Source: Nocardia ninae NBRC 108245
GTDB lineage: Bacteria; Actinomycetota; Actinomycetes; Mycobacteriales; Mycobacteriaceae
NCBI RefSeq assembly: GCF_007990755.1
Contig: NZ_BJXA01000053.1
Span: forward strand, 1 to 62,051
Direction of reading: 5' to 3'
DNA length: 62,051 bases
Of this stretch, positions 33,812-42,645 are shown piece by piece; within the stretch, counting starts at the first letter, position 1; the number at the start of each line of letters is the position of its first letter. The position numbers and the translations under genes are program-made. Under the pieces are notes generated by a model. That model did no database searches, was not told the origin of the DNA, and saw nothing but the letters and a program-made list of their open reading frames with translations.

Positions 33812-34612
33812 CTACGGTGTGCGGGCTACCGCGCAGTAGGCGGAGATCGGCCTGGTCAGAGCCGTCTCGGAGGCCTCGGGGCGCCACTGGGTGATCGAAA
33901 CGAAGCCGGGCTCAACGACTTCCAGCCCGTCGAAAAGCTCCCGGAGCTGTTCCTTCGGGCGCGGAATGTACGGCTTGCCGCCGGTGCCGATGTAGTTGTC
34001 GCAGAGCTGCACGAAGTCGGCGCTGTCGTCGGTGCCGTCCCACAGCACGAGGTAGCTGCCCGATGGCACGGCGGCCAGCACGGTTCGCACGATGCGCGAC
34101 ACGTCGGCGTAGGACTCGGCGTGGCCGAGCACGCCCATGAACATGACGCCGATCGGCTGGTCGAAGTTCAAGATATTGCGCGTGTCGGCGACGATGCGCT
34201 CGGGCTCGTTGTAGTCGGCCTCTATATAGGTGGTTACGCCTTCCCGAGTTGTGTTGGTCAACAGGGCCCTTGACTGAACGAGCACCATCGGATCGTTGTC
34301 TATGTAAACGACTTTCGACGCCGCGGCGATGCCCTGGGCCACCTCATGGGTGTTCTGCATGGTCGGTAGGCCGGTGCCGATGTCGAGGAACTGGCGCAGG
34401 CCGGCCTCGCGGGTGAGGTAGCCGACCGCGCGGATCAGGAACCGGCGCGATTGCACTGCCATGGTGACGATCTCGGGGTCCACGCCGATGCCCGCGTCGC
34501 CGGCGATCCGGTCGATTTCGTAATAGTCCTTACCGCCCATCCAGTAGTTCCAGATGCGGGCCGAGTGCGGGATGTCGGTCCGGATCACGGGGCTGTTGTC
34601 CGCGTGCGGCAT
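33812..34612 (-). CDS. DUF574 S-adenosylmethionine-dependent methyltransferase
   Basis: This 266-residue protein has the family start (SARIWNYWMGGKDYYEIDR), SAM-binding FLDIGTGLPTMQNTHEVAQ, VVYIDNDPMVL and the late GGxxxxP region (RPISAYCAVARTP). These proteins are very abundant in Streptomyces and Nocardia and are typically linked to XRE/DUF397 genes, as here. The substrate is not known. It is divergent from the DUF397 gene. Confidence 0.9.
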   Translation of the reverse strand: MPHADNSPVIRTDIPHSARIWNYWMGGKDYYEIDRIAGDAGIGVDPEIVTMAVQSRRFLIRAVGYLTREAGLRQFLDIGTGLPTMQNTHEVAQGIAAASKVVYIDNDPMVLVQSRALLTNTTREGVTTYIEADYNEPERIVADTRNILNFDQPIGVMFMGVLGHAESYADVSRIVRTVLAAVPSGSYLVLWDGTDDSADFVQLCDNYIGTGGKPYIPRPKEQLRELFDGLEVVEPGFVSITQWRPEASETALTRPISAYCAVARTP

Positions 34613-34858
34613 GGATTGGGCTCCTCAGGAACGCCGGTGCGGGCACCGGTTGCCGGTGCCCGCCGGGGGGTGTCGCCAATGACTGAAATATCCGATCTGC
34701 CCTGCGACAGTACAAGATTCAACTGTGGTGGATGGTCGTGATCGACTGTCTGAGCAGGGGGTTCGCCAGGCGAAACATCGGTGCGTCAGATCCCGGACCG
34801 AGTGGTCCGAATTAGTAGGCGCGCGGGGGCGAACTTCGTGCTATCGTCCAAACTGTCG

Positions 34859-34894
34859 GTGCAAATGCAAGAACGTTTGAGCGTGCATCTGCAC
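34859..34894. promoter_or_regulatory. Operator region before DUF397 gene (intergenic 34613-34937)
   Basis: GTGCAAATGCA (34859-34869) and TGCATCTGCAC (34884-34894) form an inverted repeat with one mismatch. Between them TGCAAGAACGTTTG (from 34866) matches the palindromes at 33717 and 38987 in most positions. The rest of the 325-base gap shows nothing clear. Confidence 0.55.
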
Positions 34895-34937
34895 GAACTG
34901 ATCAGCCGAACATTGGCGTAACCGAGGAGTGGGGAAC

Positions 34938-35159
34938 ATGTCGGATACATCCACCAACAAGATCACTGGCTCGTGGCGAAAGAGCACCTACAGCAATCCG
35001 AGCGGGAACTGCGTCGAAGTCGCCGAGGCGACCAACGGCCAGGTCGCCGTACGGAACTCCCGGGATCCCGAAGGCGGGGTGCTGTTCTACACCCGCCCGG
35101 AAATCGACGCGTTCGTCCGCGGCGCGAAGGCCGGAGAGTTCGACTATCTGACGAGTTGA
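34938..35159 (+). CDS. DUF397 protein
   Basis: The 73 residues contain the family pattern WRKSTYSNPSGNCVEVAEA, then VAVRNSRDPEGGVLFYTRPE, with the end in GAKAGEFDY. DUF397 proteins are small partners or targets of adjacent XRE-type regulators (as with Scr1/Scr2 and BldB-like families). GGGGAAC precedes the ATG; an in-frame GTG three codons earlier is possible. The XRE gene follows after 90 bases. Confidence 0.9.
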   Translation: MSDTSTNKITGSWRKSTYSNPSGNCVEVAEATNGQVAVRNSRDPEGGVLFYTRPEIDAFVRGAKAGEFDYLTS

Positions 35160-35249
35160 GCGGTAACATAAGCGATCGGTGCGGTGTGTTTCGCGACAGG
35201 TGGTTGTGACACACTGTGGGCAACCCCCCGAGTATCGGAGACGAACTCA

Positions 35250-36143
35250 ATGATCGCTGAACCCGACGACGATGGTCTGGTGCATCCCGTTGTCGCGGAA
35301 CGTGGTCCGACAGTGCTGCGTATTGCACTCGGCGGCCAGTTGCGCAGACTGCGAGAAGCCAGGGGCATCACCCGAGAAGCAGCGGGCGACGCCATTCGTG
35401 GCTCGCACGCGAAGATCAGTCGTCTCGAGTTGGGCCGCACCGGTTTCAAAGAACGTGACATCAGGGACCTGCTGTCGCTGTACGGCGTCAACGACACCGA
35501 AGAGCGGGAGAAGTTCCTCGATCTGGCCAGGCAGGCGAACGAGCCGGGATGGTGGCATCGCTACAGCGATCTGCTGCCCCAATGGTTCGGCACCTACCTG
35601 GGTCTCGAACAGGCGGCGAGCAAGATCCGCACCTATGAGGCGCATCTTGTTCCCGGACTACTGCAAACACCCGAATACACCAGGGCGGTAGTCGCCCTCG
35701 GCTACGAAGATGCCGACACGGATCGGCGGGTTCAGGTACGGCAACGCAGGCAAGAGATTCTGCACCGCTCCGATCCGCCGATCGTGTGGGCGGTCATCGA
35801 TGAAGCCGCGTTGCATCGACCGGTCGGCGGTCCGCGCGTGCATCGCGAGCAGATGGAACACCTGATCGAACTAGCTCAACTGCCAAACGTCACGGTACAG
35901 GTGTTGCCGTACTCCGCAGGCGAGCACGCCGCCGCGGGTAGCTCGTTCAGCATTCTGCGCTTCTCCGAATCCGAGCTCCCCGACATCGTCTACCTCGAAC
36001 ACCTGACCAGCGCCCTCTACCTGGACCGCAGACAAGACCTCGCACTGTATCTCTCGGTCATGGACCGACTCAGCGTGCAGGCCGAGCGGCCGGAGAAGTC
36101 GATCGAAATCCTGGCGAAGTACGCCGAAGGCTACGATCGCTGA
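35250..36143 (+). CDS. XRE-family regulator, DUF5753 (Scr1-type)
   Basis: The 297 residues start with an HTH (LGGQLRRLREARGITREAAG, then AIRGSHAKISRLELGRTGF) and continue with the DUF5753 domain (WFGTYLGLEQAASKIRTYEA, LVPGLLQTPEYTRA, PNVTVQVLPYSAGEHAA, LPDIVYLEHLTSALYLD). It forms the standard pair with DUF397. GGAG lies nine bases before ATG 35250. It is a good candidate to bind the TGCAAG palindromes around it. A paralogue lies at 46961. Confidence 0.9.
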   Translation: MIAEPDDDGLVHPVVAERGPTVLRIALGGQLRRLREARGITREAAGDAIRGSHAKISRLELGRTGFKERDIRDLLSLYGVNDTEEREKFLDLARQANEPGWWHRYSDLLPQWFGTYLGLEQAASKIRTYEAHLVPGLLQTPEYTRAVVALGYEDADTDRRVQVRQRRQEILHRSDPPIVWAVIDEAALHRPVGGPRVHREQMEHLIELAQLPNVTVQVLPYSAGEHAAAGSSFSILRFSESELPDIVYLEHLTSALYLDRRQDLALYLSVMDRLSVQAERPEKSIEILAKYAEGYDR

Positions 36144-36299
36144 TCACCCCTGCGAGGGGACCCATGCGGGTGCGCGCGGATGCCAGCTATCCGTCAGCGC
36201 TGCCCCATGATCTGAGCTCTGCCGCAGTCGCCTTGCCGCGCGCTGGGCCACCGGGGTTCGACGGCGCCTGTGGCGCACCGCAACTCGATGGGGTAGCCC

Positions 36300-38340
36300 T
36301 TTCCGTGCCGACGGCACTGCACAGTGCCCGGTCAGCGAAGCCGAACAACTCAACGCGAACGCGCGGTGGTCCAGCACCGGACAACTCGGCATCGGAAGCT
36401 CGCCACCCGCAGCAGGCGCTGAGCAGTCCGGCAGGGCCACTGAGCAACTGGGTGCGGCTGCCGGGCGGCTGTCCGTTGGCCCTGGGCAGCCGACCGAAGG
36501 TACGGGGCAACTCGGCGGGTGCGCTCGGCCCTGAGGCTTGGCTGCGCGATTCGCCGCACGCGTTGACCGGCGGGCCGGTTCCGTCGCGCAATTCGCTAGG
36601 GACACTAAACAACTGGACGTCGACCCTCAGCCGCCGCCACCACCATTTGCAGCCAGCGGGACACCACGGCAGCCCCCACCGAATGGGACCACCGCGATGT
36701 CCCGCCCACCAACACCATCCGCACCCAACGGGACACCACAGCGCCATTTGTCGAGCGGCCCCGCCCCCAAGTCCCACTCGCGAATGCCGTCGGTGCCCGA
36801 CGGGACGCCACTGCGCCAGCTGGGCTGGCCGGGACTTCGCCACAGGAGCTGGCAATTCGGCGTGGCCGCTGGGCATCTCGGCTCAGCCGGCGCGCAATTC
36901 GCCGGCGCGCTGAGCATTCGGATGCGAGCGCCGGGTATGCGAGGCAGCTCGCCGGGGCCGCTGAACAACCGGGCGTGGGCGCCGAGCAACCGAGCGCAGG
37001 TTAGGCGGAGTTCCAAGGCGGGGGCCCTGCGCAATCGGGGGTGGCCGCCGGGCAACTGGGCGCGGCTGCCGGACGGCTGGCAGTTTGCGCTGAGCAGTCG
37101 GCCGCGGGAACGGGGCAACTCGGCGTGGGCACCCAGCACTGAAACTTGGCTGCGCGATTCGCCGGACGCGTTGACCGGCCTGGCCTGGTCCGTCGCTCAA
37201 TTCGATAGGGACACTAACCAATTGGGCGTGGATCCTCAGCCCCCGCAACCACCATCCGCGGCCCGCTGGACGCCACGGCGACCCCCACCGAATGGGACAC
37301 CCGCCATGTCCCGCCCGCAAACACCGTCCGCGGCCAACGGGACACCACGGCGCCATTCATCGAGTAGCCCCGCCATCAAGTCCCACTGCCGAATGCCGTC
37401 CGCGGCCAACGGGACACCACTGCGCCAGCTGGACTGGCTGGGACTTCGCCTCCGGGTCTAGCAATTTGGCGCGGCCGCTGGAAACCTTGGCTCGGCCGCC
37501 TCGCAATTCGACCGGCGCGCTGGGCATTCGGATGCGAGCGCAAGGTACGCGGGAGAGCCTGGCTCGGCCGCTGAGCAATCGGGTGCCGGCGCTGAGCAGC
37601 AGGGTGCGGGTTATGCGAAGTTGCGGAGTGGGGGCCCTGCGTAATCGGGCGTGGTCGCTGGGCAACCGGCCGGGGGAACCGGACAACTCGGCAGGGGCGC
37701 TCGGTCTCGGGGCGTGGCCGTCGCGCAATTCGCTAGGGGCGCTAAGCAACTGGGTGTGGGTACCGCGCGATGCGGCGAGCCGATGGGACGACAGATCTGA
37801 AGCGTTGCGCAACGGGGCGGTGCCGCTGCGCAACGGAGCGCGAGCGCTGTACGACTCGGCGCTGGGGCCGCATGATTCGGCGGGGGAGCCGCGCAACCAG
37901 GCGGAGGTGCCGAGCGACTGGTCTCGGCTGCCGCGCGATTCGCCGGAGACGTTGGCTGGCTCGGCGGGTCCGGCGCGCAATTCGCTAGGGGCGCTGCGCA
38001 ACTGGGCGTCGATGCCGTGCGATGCGGCTGGCCGGTGGGGCGACAGATCTGCAGCGGCGCGCAACGGGGCGGTGCCGCTGGGAGATGGAGCGCGAGCGCT
38101 GAGCGGCTCGGCGCTGGGTCTCATGATTCGGGAGCGCCGCGCAATCAGGCGCGAGCGCTGAGTGGCTCGGCAGGGCTGCCGCGTGATTCGGCAGGGGCGC
38201 GGAGCAGCGGGGCGCGGGTGCGCAGCTTCGGCGTGGCCTCTTAGCTATTCGGCGGTGCCGGCGAACGACGGGACCTGGGCGCTGAGCAACGGGGCGGGGG
38301 CGCTGGGTGGCTCGGCGCGGGCTCGTGGGCCTTCACCAGG
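36300..38340 (+). repeat. Two-kilobase region with 21-bp period (heptapeptide-coding repeat, frames broken)
   Basis: Long runs of consecutive 21-base units are seen, for example from about 36430-36610, 36940-37220 and 37565-38130, with units such as CTGCGCAACGGAGCGCGAGC+G. In the plus-strand reading they encode heptads of the form [L/P]-x-[N/D]-x-A-x-x (LRNGAVP, LRNGARA, PHDSAGE, PRDSPET). The open frame shifts at least four times (frames 2, 1, 2, 1, 2), and no start codon with a ribosome site or single long frame spans it. Blocks of 600 bases recur, including a 215-base Pro-rich block at 36630 and 37235. It is either a decayed heptapeptide-repeat gene or DNA-level repeat expansion. Confidence 0.7.
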
Positions 38341-38430
38341 GCTGCGGCACACTTCGGCGGATCGCGCGGCGGCTCGAGGTGGAGGCCGGGGGGCGCGAGT
38401 GGGCGGCTCGGGTGGGGGTGGGGCCGTAAT

Positions 38431-38509
38431 GCCTTGTGCCGCAAGTCCTGGGCCGGAGGGTGGATCATCGCCAGTGGAGCAGGGTGGCTCAGTGCTTGCG
38501 GCACAAGGC
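38431..38509. repeat. Perfect 15-bp inverted repeat with 49-bp spacer
   Basis: GCCTTGTGCCGCAAG (38431-38445) and its exact complement CTTGCGGCACAAGGC (38495-38509) flank 49 bases. It lies at the end of the heptad region and beyond the stop of the convergent 102-residue gene. It could be a terminator or the footprint of a small mobile element. Confidence 0.6.
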
Positions 38510-38547
38510 AATTCGGTGTCCGCCGGACATCGGGCTGCCCGGAAGTG

Positions 38548-38856
38548 TTACTGCCTGATGAAGCTGGAGGCAATCCGCCAGAACGTCGAAGGCTGCAGTG
38601 TATGGAAATCCCAGTCGTCGACGACGTCGTGCGCCGTGGTGACGATCCGGTCGATGTCGAAGTCATGTCGGGTGGCCGCACCCTTGGATTCGACGGCATC
38701 GATGACGAACGCGACGGCGGTTTCCCGCGAGTACGCGGTGTTCCTTTGGCCGCTACGGGCCGACGGTGTGCTCATTTTTGTACCGTTCGCTGGCTTGTCG
38801 ACCAGTGCGGCGGCGGCTATTCCGAGCCGGCCGCCGGCGGAAAGTGGTTGGTTCAT
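38548..38856 (-). CDS. Small hypothetical protein downstream of a TGCAAG operator, 102 aa
   Basis: The 102-residue protein starts MNQPLSAGGRLGIAAAALVD and has a C-terminal region (TRHDFDIDRIVTTAHDVVDD, then WDFHTLQPSTFWRIAS) of alpha/beta character. AGGGG lies before the ATG in a leader very like that of the 76-residue gene at 33602, though the proteins differ. The operator palindrome at 38987 is 131 bases upstream. Function unknown; probably part of the same regulon. Confidence 0.6.
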   Translation of the reverse strand: MNQPLSAGGRLGIAAAALVDKPANGTKMSTPSARSGQRNTAYSRETAVAFVIDAVESKGAATRHDFDIDRIVTTAHDVVDDWDFHTLQPSTFWRIASSFIRQ

Positions 38857-38986
38857 TCGAACGCCCCTGACGTTTGGCGGCAGCGGACCCACGGCGACTT
38901 CGGCCTTCGGCTCGACCATGCGGCCTCCCCTGGTTGTCCCCTGTAAAGCGTTGCGCGACTGAGTTTAGGTCGCTGTGCCTTTCAGA

Positions 38987-39002
38987 TGCAAGTACATCTG
39001 CA
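38987..39002. promoter_or_regulatory. Operator-like palindrome TGCAAGTACATCTGCA
   Basis: This is identical to the 33717 site in 15 of 16 positions, with shared flanks. It is the second copy upstream of a small minus-strand gene. Further TTTGCAAG and CTGCAAG words follow at 39008-39045. Confidence 0.55.
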
Positions 39003-39074
39003 CGATCGATTTGCAAGCGCACGTGCGGGATTTGGCGTCTGCAAGTTTGCTGACACGTTGTCCCAATAAGACGA

Positions 39075-39374
39075 TCAGTTGGCAAAAAGGACGTCTGTGC
39101 TGTAGTGAATCTGCGTGCCGGGTTCTACATACCGGTCGGCCGCTGCCCGCATGGCCAGAAAATGTTCGGTGAAACGGTGCGCCTCGGCCGCTTCGTCGTC
39201 GGTATATAGCTGGTAGAGGAAGAATCGATGCGGATCGACGCGGTCGGCACAGACATCGAAGCGCAGACAACCCGGCTCGTCGCGCAGCGCCGACACCGCA
39301 CTGCGGGAGATGGCATCGAGGAAGTCGGCGCGCGATCCCTCCCGGATTTTCATGGACACGATGCGGCTGAACAA
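39075..39374 (-). CDS. Antibiotic-biosynthesis-monooxygenase (ABM) domain protein
   Basis: The 99 residues form a single ABM/ferredoxin-like barrel: IVSMKIREGSRADFLDAISR, DEPGCLRFDVCADRVDPHRF, YQLYTDDEAAEAHRFTEHF. These are cofactor-free monooxygenases or quinone-modifying enzymes, and many are of unknown substrate. The start is TTG at 39374 with AGGAGAG upstream. It is 30 bases from the NAD(P)-binding gene and probably co-transcribed. Confidence 0.85.
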   Translation of the reverse strand: MFSRIVSMKIREGSRADFLDAISRSAVSALRDEPGCLRFDVCADRVDPHRFFLYQLYTDDEAAEAHRFTEHFLAMRAAADRYVEPGTQIHYSTDVLFAN

Positions 39375-39404
39375 GTTTGCTCTCTCCTAACGAGAACGGG
39401 ATGG

Positions 39405-40100
39405 TCAATCGGCAAGGGGGGCAGCATTTTCCGAAACGACGCCCGCGGCGAGCTCGGCGACCGCCCTGCTGATCGCCGTGTCGCCGGAGACGAGTTCGAG
39501 TGTCGCGCCCGCGGTGTGTGTCGCGGGCAGCAGTTCGGCCAGCACGGCGGCCACGTCGGCCCGGGGGATGTCGCCGCGCGGAACGCGGGGTGCGGCCAGG
39601 GTGACCAGTCCGGTACCCGCGGTATCGACCAGGCGCCCCGGTCGCAGGATCGTCCAGTCCAGCACGCGCTCGCGCAGGTCGTTTTCGGCCTGTGTCTTGG
39701 CATCGATGTAGGCGGCCCAGATGTCGTCGCTCCCGGGTGCGGGAGGTTGACCGGCGCCCATCGTGGAGATCTGCACGAAGCGCCGCACGCCTGCCCGTTC
39801 GGCGGTGTCGGCCAGCCGGACAGAGCCGTCCCTGTCGACAGTGTACTTGCGTTCGGCGCTGCTGCCCGGTCCCGCGCCTGCGGCGAAAACGACTGCGTCC
39901 GAACCCTTCACGGTATCCATCAGGTGTGCGGTTGCGGCGTGCTCCAGGTCGAGCACGGCGGGTTCGGCGCCGACGGCGGTCACGTCGGCGGCGTGGTCGG
40001 GATTGCGGATGAGCGCGACGACCTCGTCGCCGCGGCGGGTGAGCAGGTCGGCGAGGAGGAGGGCGATCTTTCCGTGTCCGCCTGCGATGACAATGCGCAT
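39405..40100 (-). CDS. NAD(P)-binding Rossmann protein (atypical SDR, YwnB-like)
   Basis: The 231 residues have the nucleotide-binding start MRIVIAGGHGKIALLLADLL, then VFAAGAGPGSS, RRFVQISTMGAG and DWTILRPGRLVD, typical of the NmrA-like atypical SDR group. Such proteins act as reductases or redox sensors. GGAAGGA precedes the ATG. The adjacent ABM monooxygenase suggests a joint reaction on a quinone-like compound, which is inference. Confidence 0.8.
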   Translation of the reverse strand: MRIVIAGGHGKIALLLADLLTRRGDEVVALIRNPDHAADVTAVGAEPAVLDLEHAATAHLMDTVKGSDAVVFAAGAGPGSSAERKYTVDRDGSVRLADTAERAGVRRFVQISTMGAGQPPAPGSDDIWAAYIDAKTQAENDLRERVLDWTILRPGRLVDTAGTGLVTLAAPRVPRGDIPRADVAAVLAELLPATHTAGATLELVSGDTAISRAVAELAAGVVSENAAPLAD

Positions 40101-40134
40101 GGGTCGGTCCTTCCGATCGGGGGCGGTCCCGGAC

Positions 40135-40683
40135 TCAGCGTTCGGGGCCACCCGGGTTGCAGCGCGCATCGACGGTGGCTTGATAACCGACCGCCGGGCG
40201 CCAGGGTTCCAAATTCCAACTCGTTTTGTTCGGCTCGACCAATCGTGCCCAGATCCAATGACAGATGAATTGATCACGCATGCCGGGCGTGTCCGCGTCC
40301 GGCGATTCCGTCAGCACTTCCTGCCAGGCGCGTTCATCGGTGCCCGGAAAAGTGGTCTGCCGTCCGGCGTTTGTCGGGTAGACGCGCAGCCGTGACCCGT
40401 CCACGGTGTCGGTCCACTCGACGTGGTCGATCAGCGGCATCCCTGCGTAGGGGTCGACGGTGGGTGTGGCAGCTGTCCGGGAGGTGCCAGGAGCTGCCGT
40501 GGTCGTCCGGGACGGCAGTGGGGCGGAGGTCGTGACGGAAGGCGTGGCAACCGCCTGGTCGGCCGGGGCATTCGACCCGCAGGCCGTCGGCAGCAGTGCG
40601 GCACACAGCAGCACCGACGTCCTGGCCTGACGCGCGAGATCGGACCGCCGCGACGCGCGAGTCGGCCGATTCGGCTGCCCCAC
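40135..40683 (-). CDS. Secreted lipoprotein with DUF2599-like domain
   Basis: The 182 residues begin with a signal sequence and a lipobox-like LLPTAC (Cys at about residue 35), then a Thr/Ser/Pro-rich linker. The C-terminal domain contains RDQFICHWIWARLVEPNKTS and WNLEPWRPAVGYQATVDARC, which matches DUF2599 proteins from memory. It is probably attached to the outer face of the membrane. The GTG start at 40683 has AGGAG five bases upstream. Confidence 0.7.
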   Translation of the reverse strand: MGQPNRPTRASRRSDLARQARTSVLLCAALLPTACGSNAPADQAVATPSVTTSAPLPSRTTTAAPGTSRTAATPTVDPYAGMPLIDHVEWTDTVDGSRLRVYPTNAGRQTTFPGTDERAWQEVLTESPDADTPGMRDQFICHWIWARLVEPNKTSWNLEPWRPAVGYQATVDARCNPGGPER

Positions 40684-40892
40684 TCCGGCTCCTTCCGCGT
40701 CGCGTCCGGACCGTCGGTGATCCGGCCCCGCCCTCCGAGCCTAGCGACCGCCCGGTACCTACGGCGTCTTCGCCGACCGCAGCGGAGCCGGGCCGCACCC
40801 CGGTGACACTCGCTCGGATGGCATGCTGCCCCCGGTTAGGCCACCGATTGTGGTGGCTTGCTCCTGGAGACCCGGATAGGGATAGTCGTTCG

Positions 40893-42020
40893 ATGATGTG
40901 TACACGGATCATGGCGGGGGCGGCCGGGGTCGTGATCTCGGTGGGCCTCGCGTTCGCGACGCCCGCGGTGGCGGCAGTGGGTGAAGCACCGGGCACGGTG
41001 ACGAATTCGGTGGAACTGACCGGGCGTTTCCGGGTGGACGGCGCGGCGACGGCGGAGCGGCTGACCTATTGGTCGCGCGGACCACGCGGACCGATGCAGA
41101 GCACCGGGGTGATCTACGTACCCGAGGGCACGCCGCCACCGGGCGGCTGGCCGATCGTCGCCTACGCGCACGGCACAACCGGTATCGCCGATCAGTGCGC
41201 GTTCACGCTGGAACCTCGCGTGTACTACCTCGATACGTTGTATCCGGAGCTGCTGCGGGCGGGGTACGCGGTGATGGTCACGGACTACGTCGGCCTCGGC
41301 ACCCCCGGCACGCACCCCTACCTGGACGGACCCTCGCAAGCCCGCAGTGTGATCGACGGTGTCCGTGCCGCGCGGGCGATCGCACCGGAACTGGGCACCA
41401 AGTGGGCGGTGTTCGGCCAATCGCAGGGCGCGCAAGCCGCGTTGTTCACGGCGCACCTCGCGCCCGCCGACGCGCCGGAACTGCAACTGCGCGGCGCGGC
41501 CGCCACCGGTCCGCCGTCGAACCTCGAGTTGCTCATCCCGCTGGCCGGCCCGTGGATACCGCGGCTGCCGCTGGAGAAGACCCCCGCGTACGTGGCCATG
41601 CTGCTGGCCGGATTGCGCGCGAGCGCACCGGAACTCGACGTCGACAGCTACCTGACCGAGGCCGGTCAGGAGGCCTTGCGGGTGGTGGAGTCGGAGTGCA
41701 TCACCGAGGCGAATGCCAGGCTGGCCGACGTCGCGATCGGCGCGATGCTGGCCAAGCCGCTCGACGATCCGGCGCTGTGGGCCGCCGCGCGGGCGATGAT
41801 GCGGATACCGACCGCCGGGTACACACTGCCGCTGTTCGTCGGGCAGGGCCTGACGGATATGGAGGTGCCGCCGCCGTTGACCGCCAAACTGCTTGCCGAG
41901 CTGCGGTTGTCGGGCACCGACCTGGAAACCCACCTCTATCCGGGCGATCATCTGGGTGCCGCGCGGGCGGCGCTGCCCGATGCGGTGTCCTTCCTGCATC
42001 GTGTCTTGGATTCGGCCTAG
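40893..42020 (+). CDS. Secreted lipase/esterase of the LIP family (first of three)
   Basis: The 375 residues start with a signal peptide ending near AVA at 27. The fold is alpha/beta hydrolase: YAHGTTGIADQC near 91-102, nucleophile Ser177 in GQSQG, acid in VGQGLTDMEVP and His in YPGDHLGAAR. This is the secretory lipase family common in Nocardia and Rhodococcus. Likely substrates are lipids or esters outside the cell. It is the first of three such genes within 5 kb, each monocistronic in appearance. Confidence 0.85.
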   Translation: MMCTRIMAGAAGVVISVGLAFATPAVAAVGEAPGTVTNSVELTGRFRVDGAATAERLTYWSRGPRGPMQSTGVIYVPEGTPPPGGWPIVAYAHGTTGIADQCAFTLEPRVYYLDTLYPELLRAGYAVMVTDYVGLGTPGTHPYLDGPSQARSVIDGVRAARAIAPELGTKWAVFGQSQGAQAALFTAHLAPADAPELQLRGAAATGPPSNLELLIPLAGPWIPRLPLEKTPAYVAMLLAGLRASAPELDVDSYLTEAGQEALRVVESECITEANARLADVAIGAMLAKPLDDPALWAAARAMMRIPTAGYTLPLFVGQGLTDMEVPPPLTAKLLAELRLSGTDLETHLYPGDHLGAARAALPDAVSFLHRVLDSA

Positions 42021-42122
42021 CGGAACCTTTGAATCTGCACTCGGTGCCGACTGGCGTGCGGTGCCGACCTGCGGAATGTGCTGAAACACGGTGACTTCCG
42101 CCGCCCGCCCAGCGAAATTCGT

Positions 42123-42365
42123 TCAGTGCCAGAGCGATCGGCAGGGGAGTCGGCGTAACCCGGGCCGCACCATGCCGTCCACCGTCACCGTGAGCCCGGC
42201 GTGCACTGCGGCGGAGGTGAATTCCCAGGCCTCCGTGCTGCTTGCCGCGTATTCGAGGACCAGCGCGTCATCGGGAGTCGGGCCGTCGAAGTAGACGGTG
42301 ACGCGCCGCGTGGGCGCCTCGTCGATGTTCTCGCGGTAAGCCAGTCTGCGCACAGTGCCGTCCAT
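42123..42365 (-). CDS. Small hypothetical protein, 80 aa
   Basis: This is an 80-residue soluble protein with beta-rich pattern (RRVTVYFDGPTPDDALVLEY, then AGLTVTVDGMVRPGLRRLPC). GGAAGGAG lies before the ATG, which supports translation. It lies convergent between two lipase genes. Not recognised. Confidence 0.5.
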   Translation of the reverse strand: MDGTVRRLAYRENIDEAPTRRVTVYFDGPTPDDALVLEYAASSTEAWEFTSAAVHAGLTVTVDGMVRPGLRRLPCRSLWH

Positions 42366-42645
42366 GCCACCGTCTCCTTCCGGACCGGGCGCGGCAACCG
42401 CGCCGGGTAGTTGTGAAGGTAAGGCCAGGCCATGGACCGGAACATGTTCCGTCTCGTTGGCTGGACATGTCACAGGGCCGCCGCGCGATGGTGGGGTCGT
42501 GTCACGAGCGAATGCGGACAACCATCACAGACCGGTCGCTCCAAACTTGTGAGATCTCAACATGATCTCCCCCCGCTCTGCCGCTCGTCGGCGAAATTGC
42601 CGAGGATGAGTCACAACGTTGGACCCATTCGAGAGGCATCTATCG

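Noticed and set aside
36164-38161. Several long plus- and minus-strand reading frames taken as separate proteins
   Set aside because: They are products of the GC-rich 21-bp repeat; none has a credible start, ribosome site or globular composition, and the heptad pattern crosses between frames.
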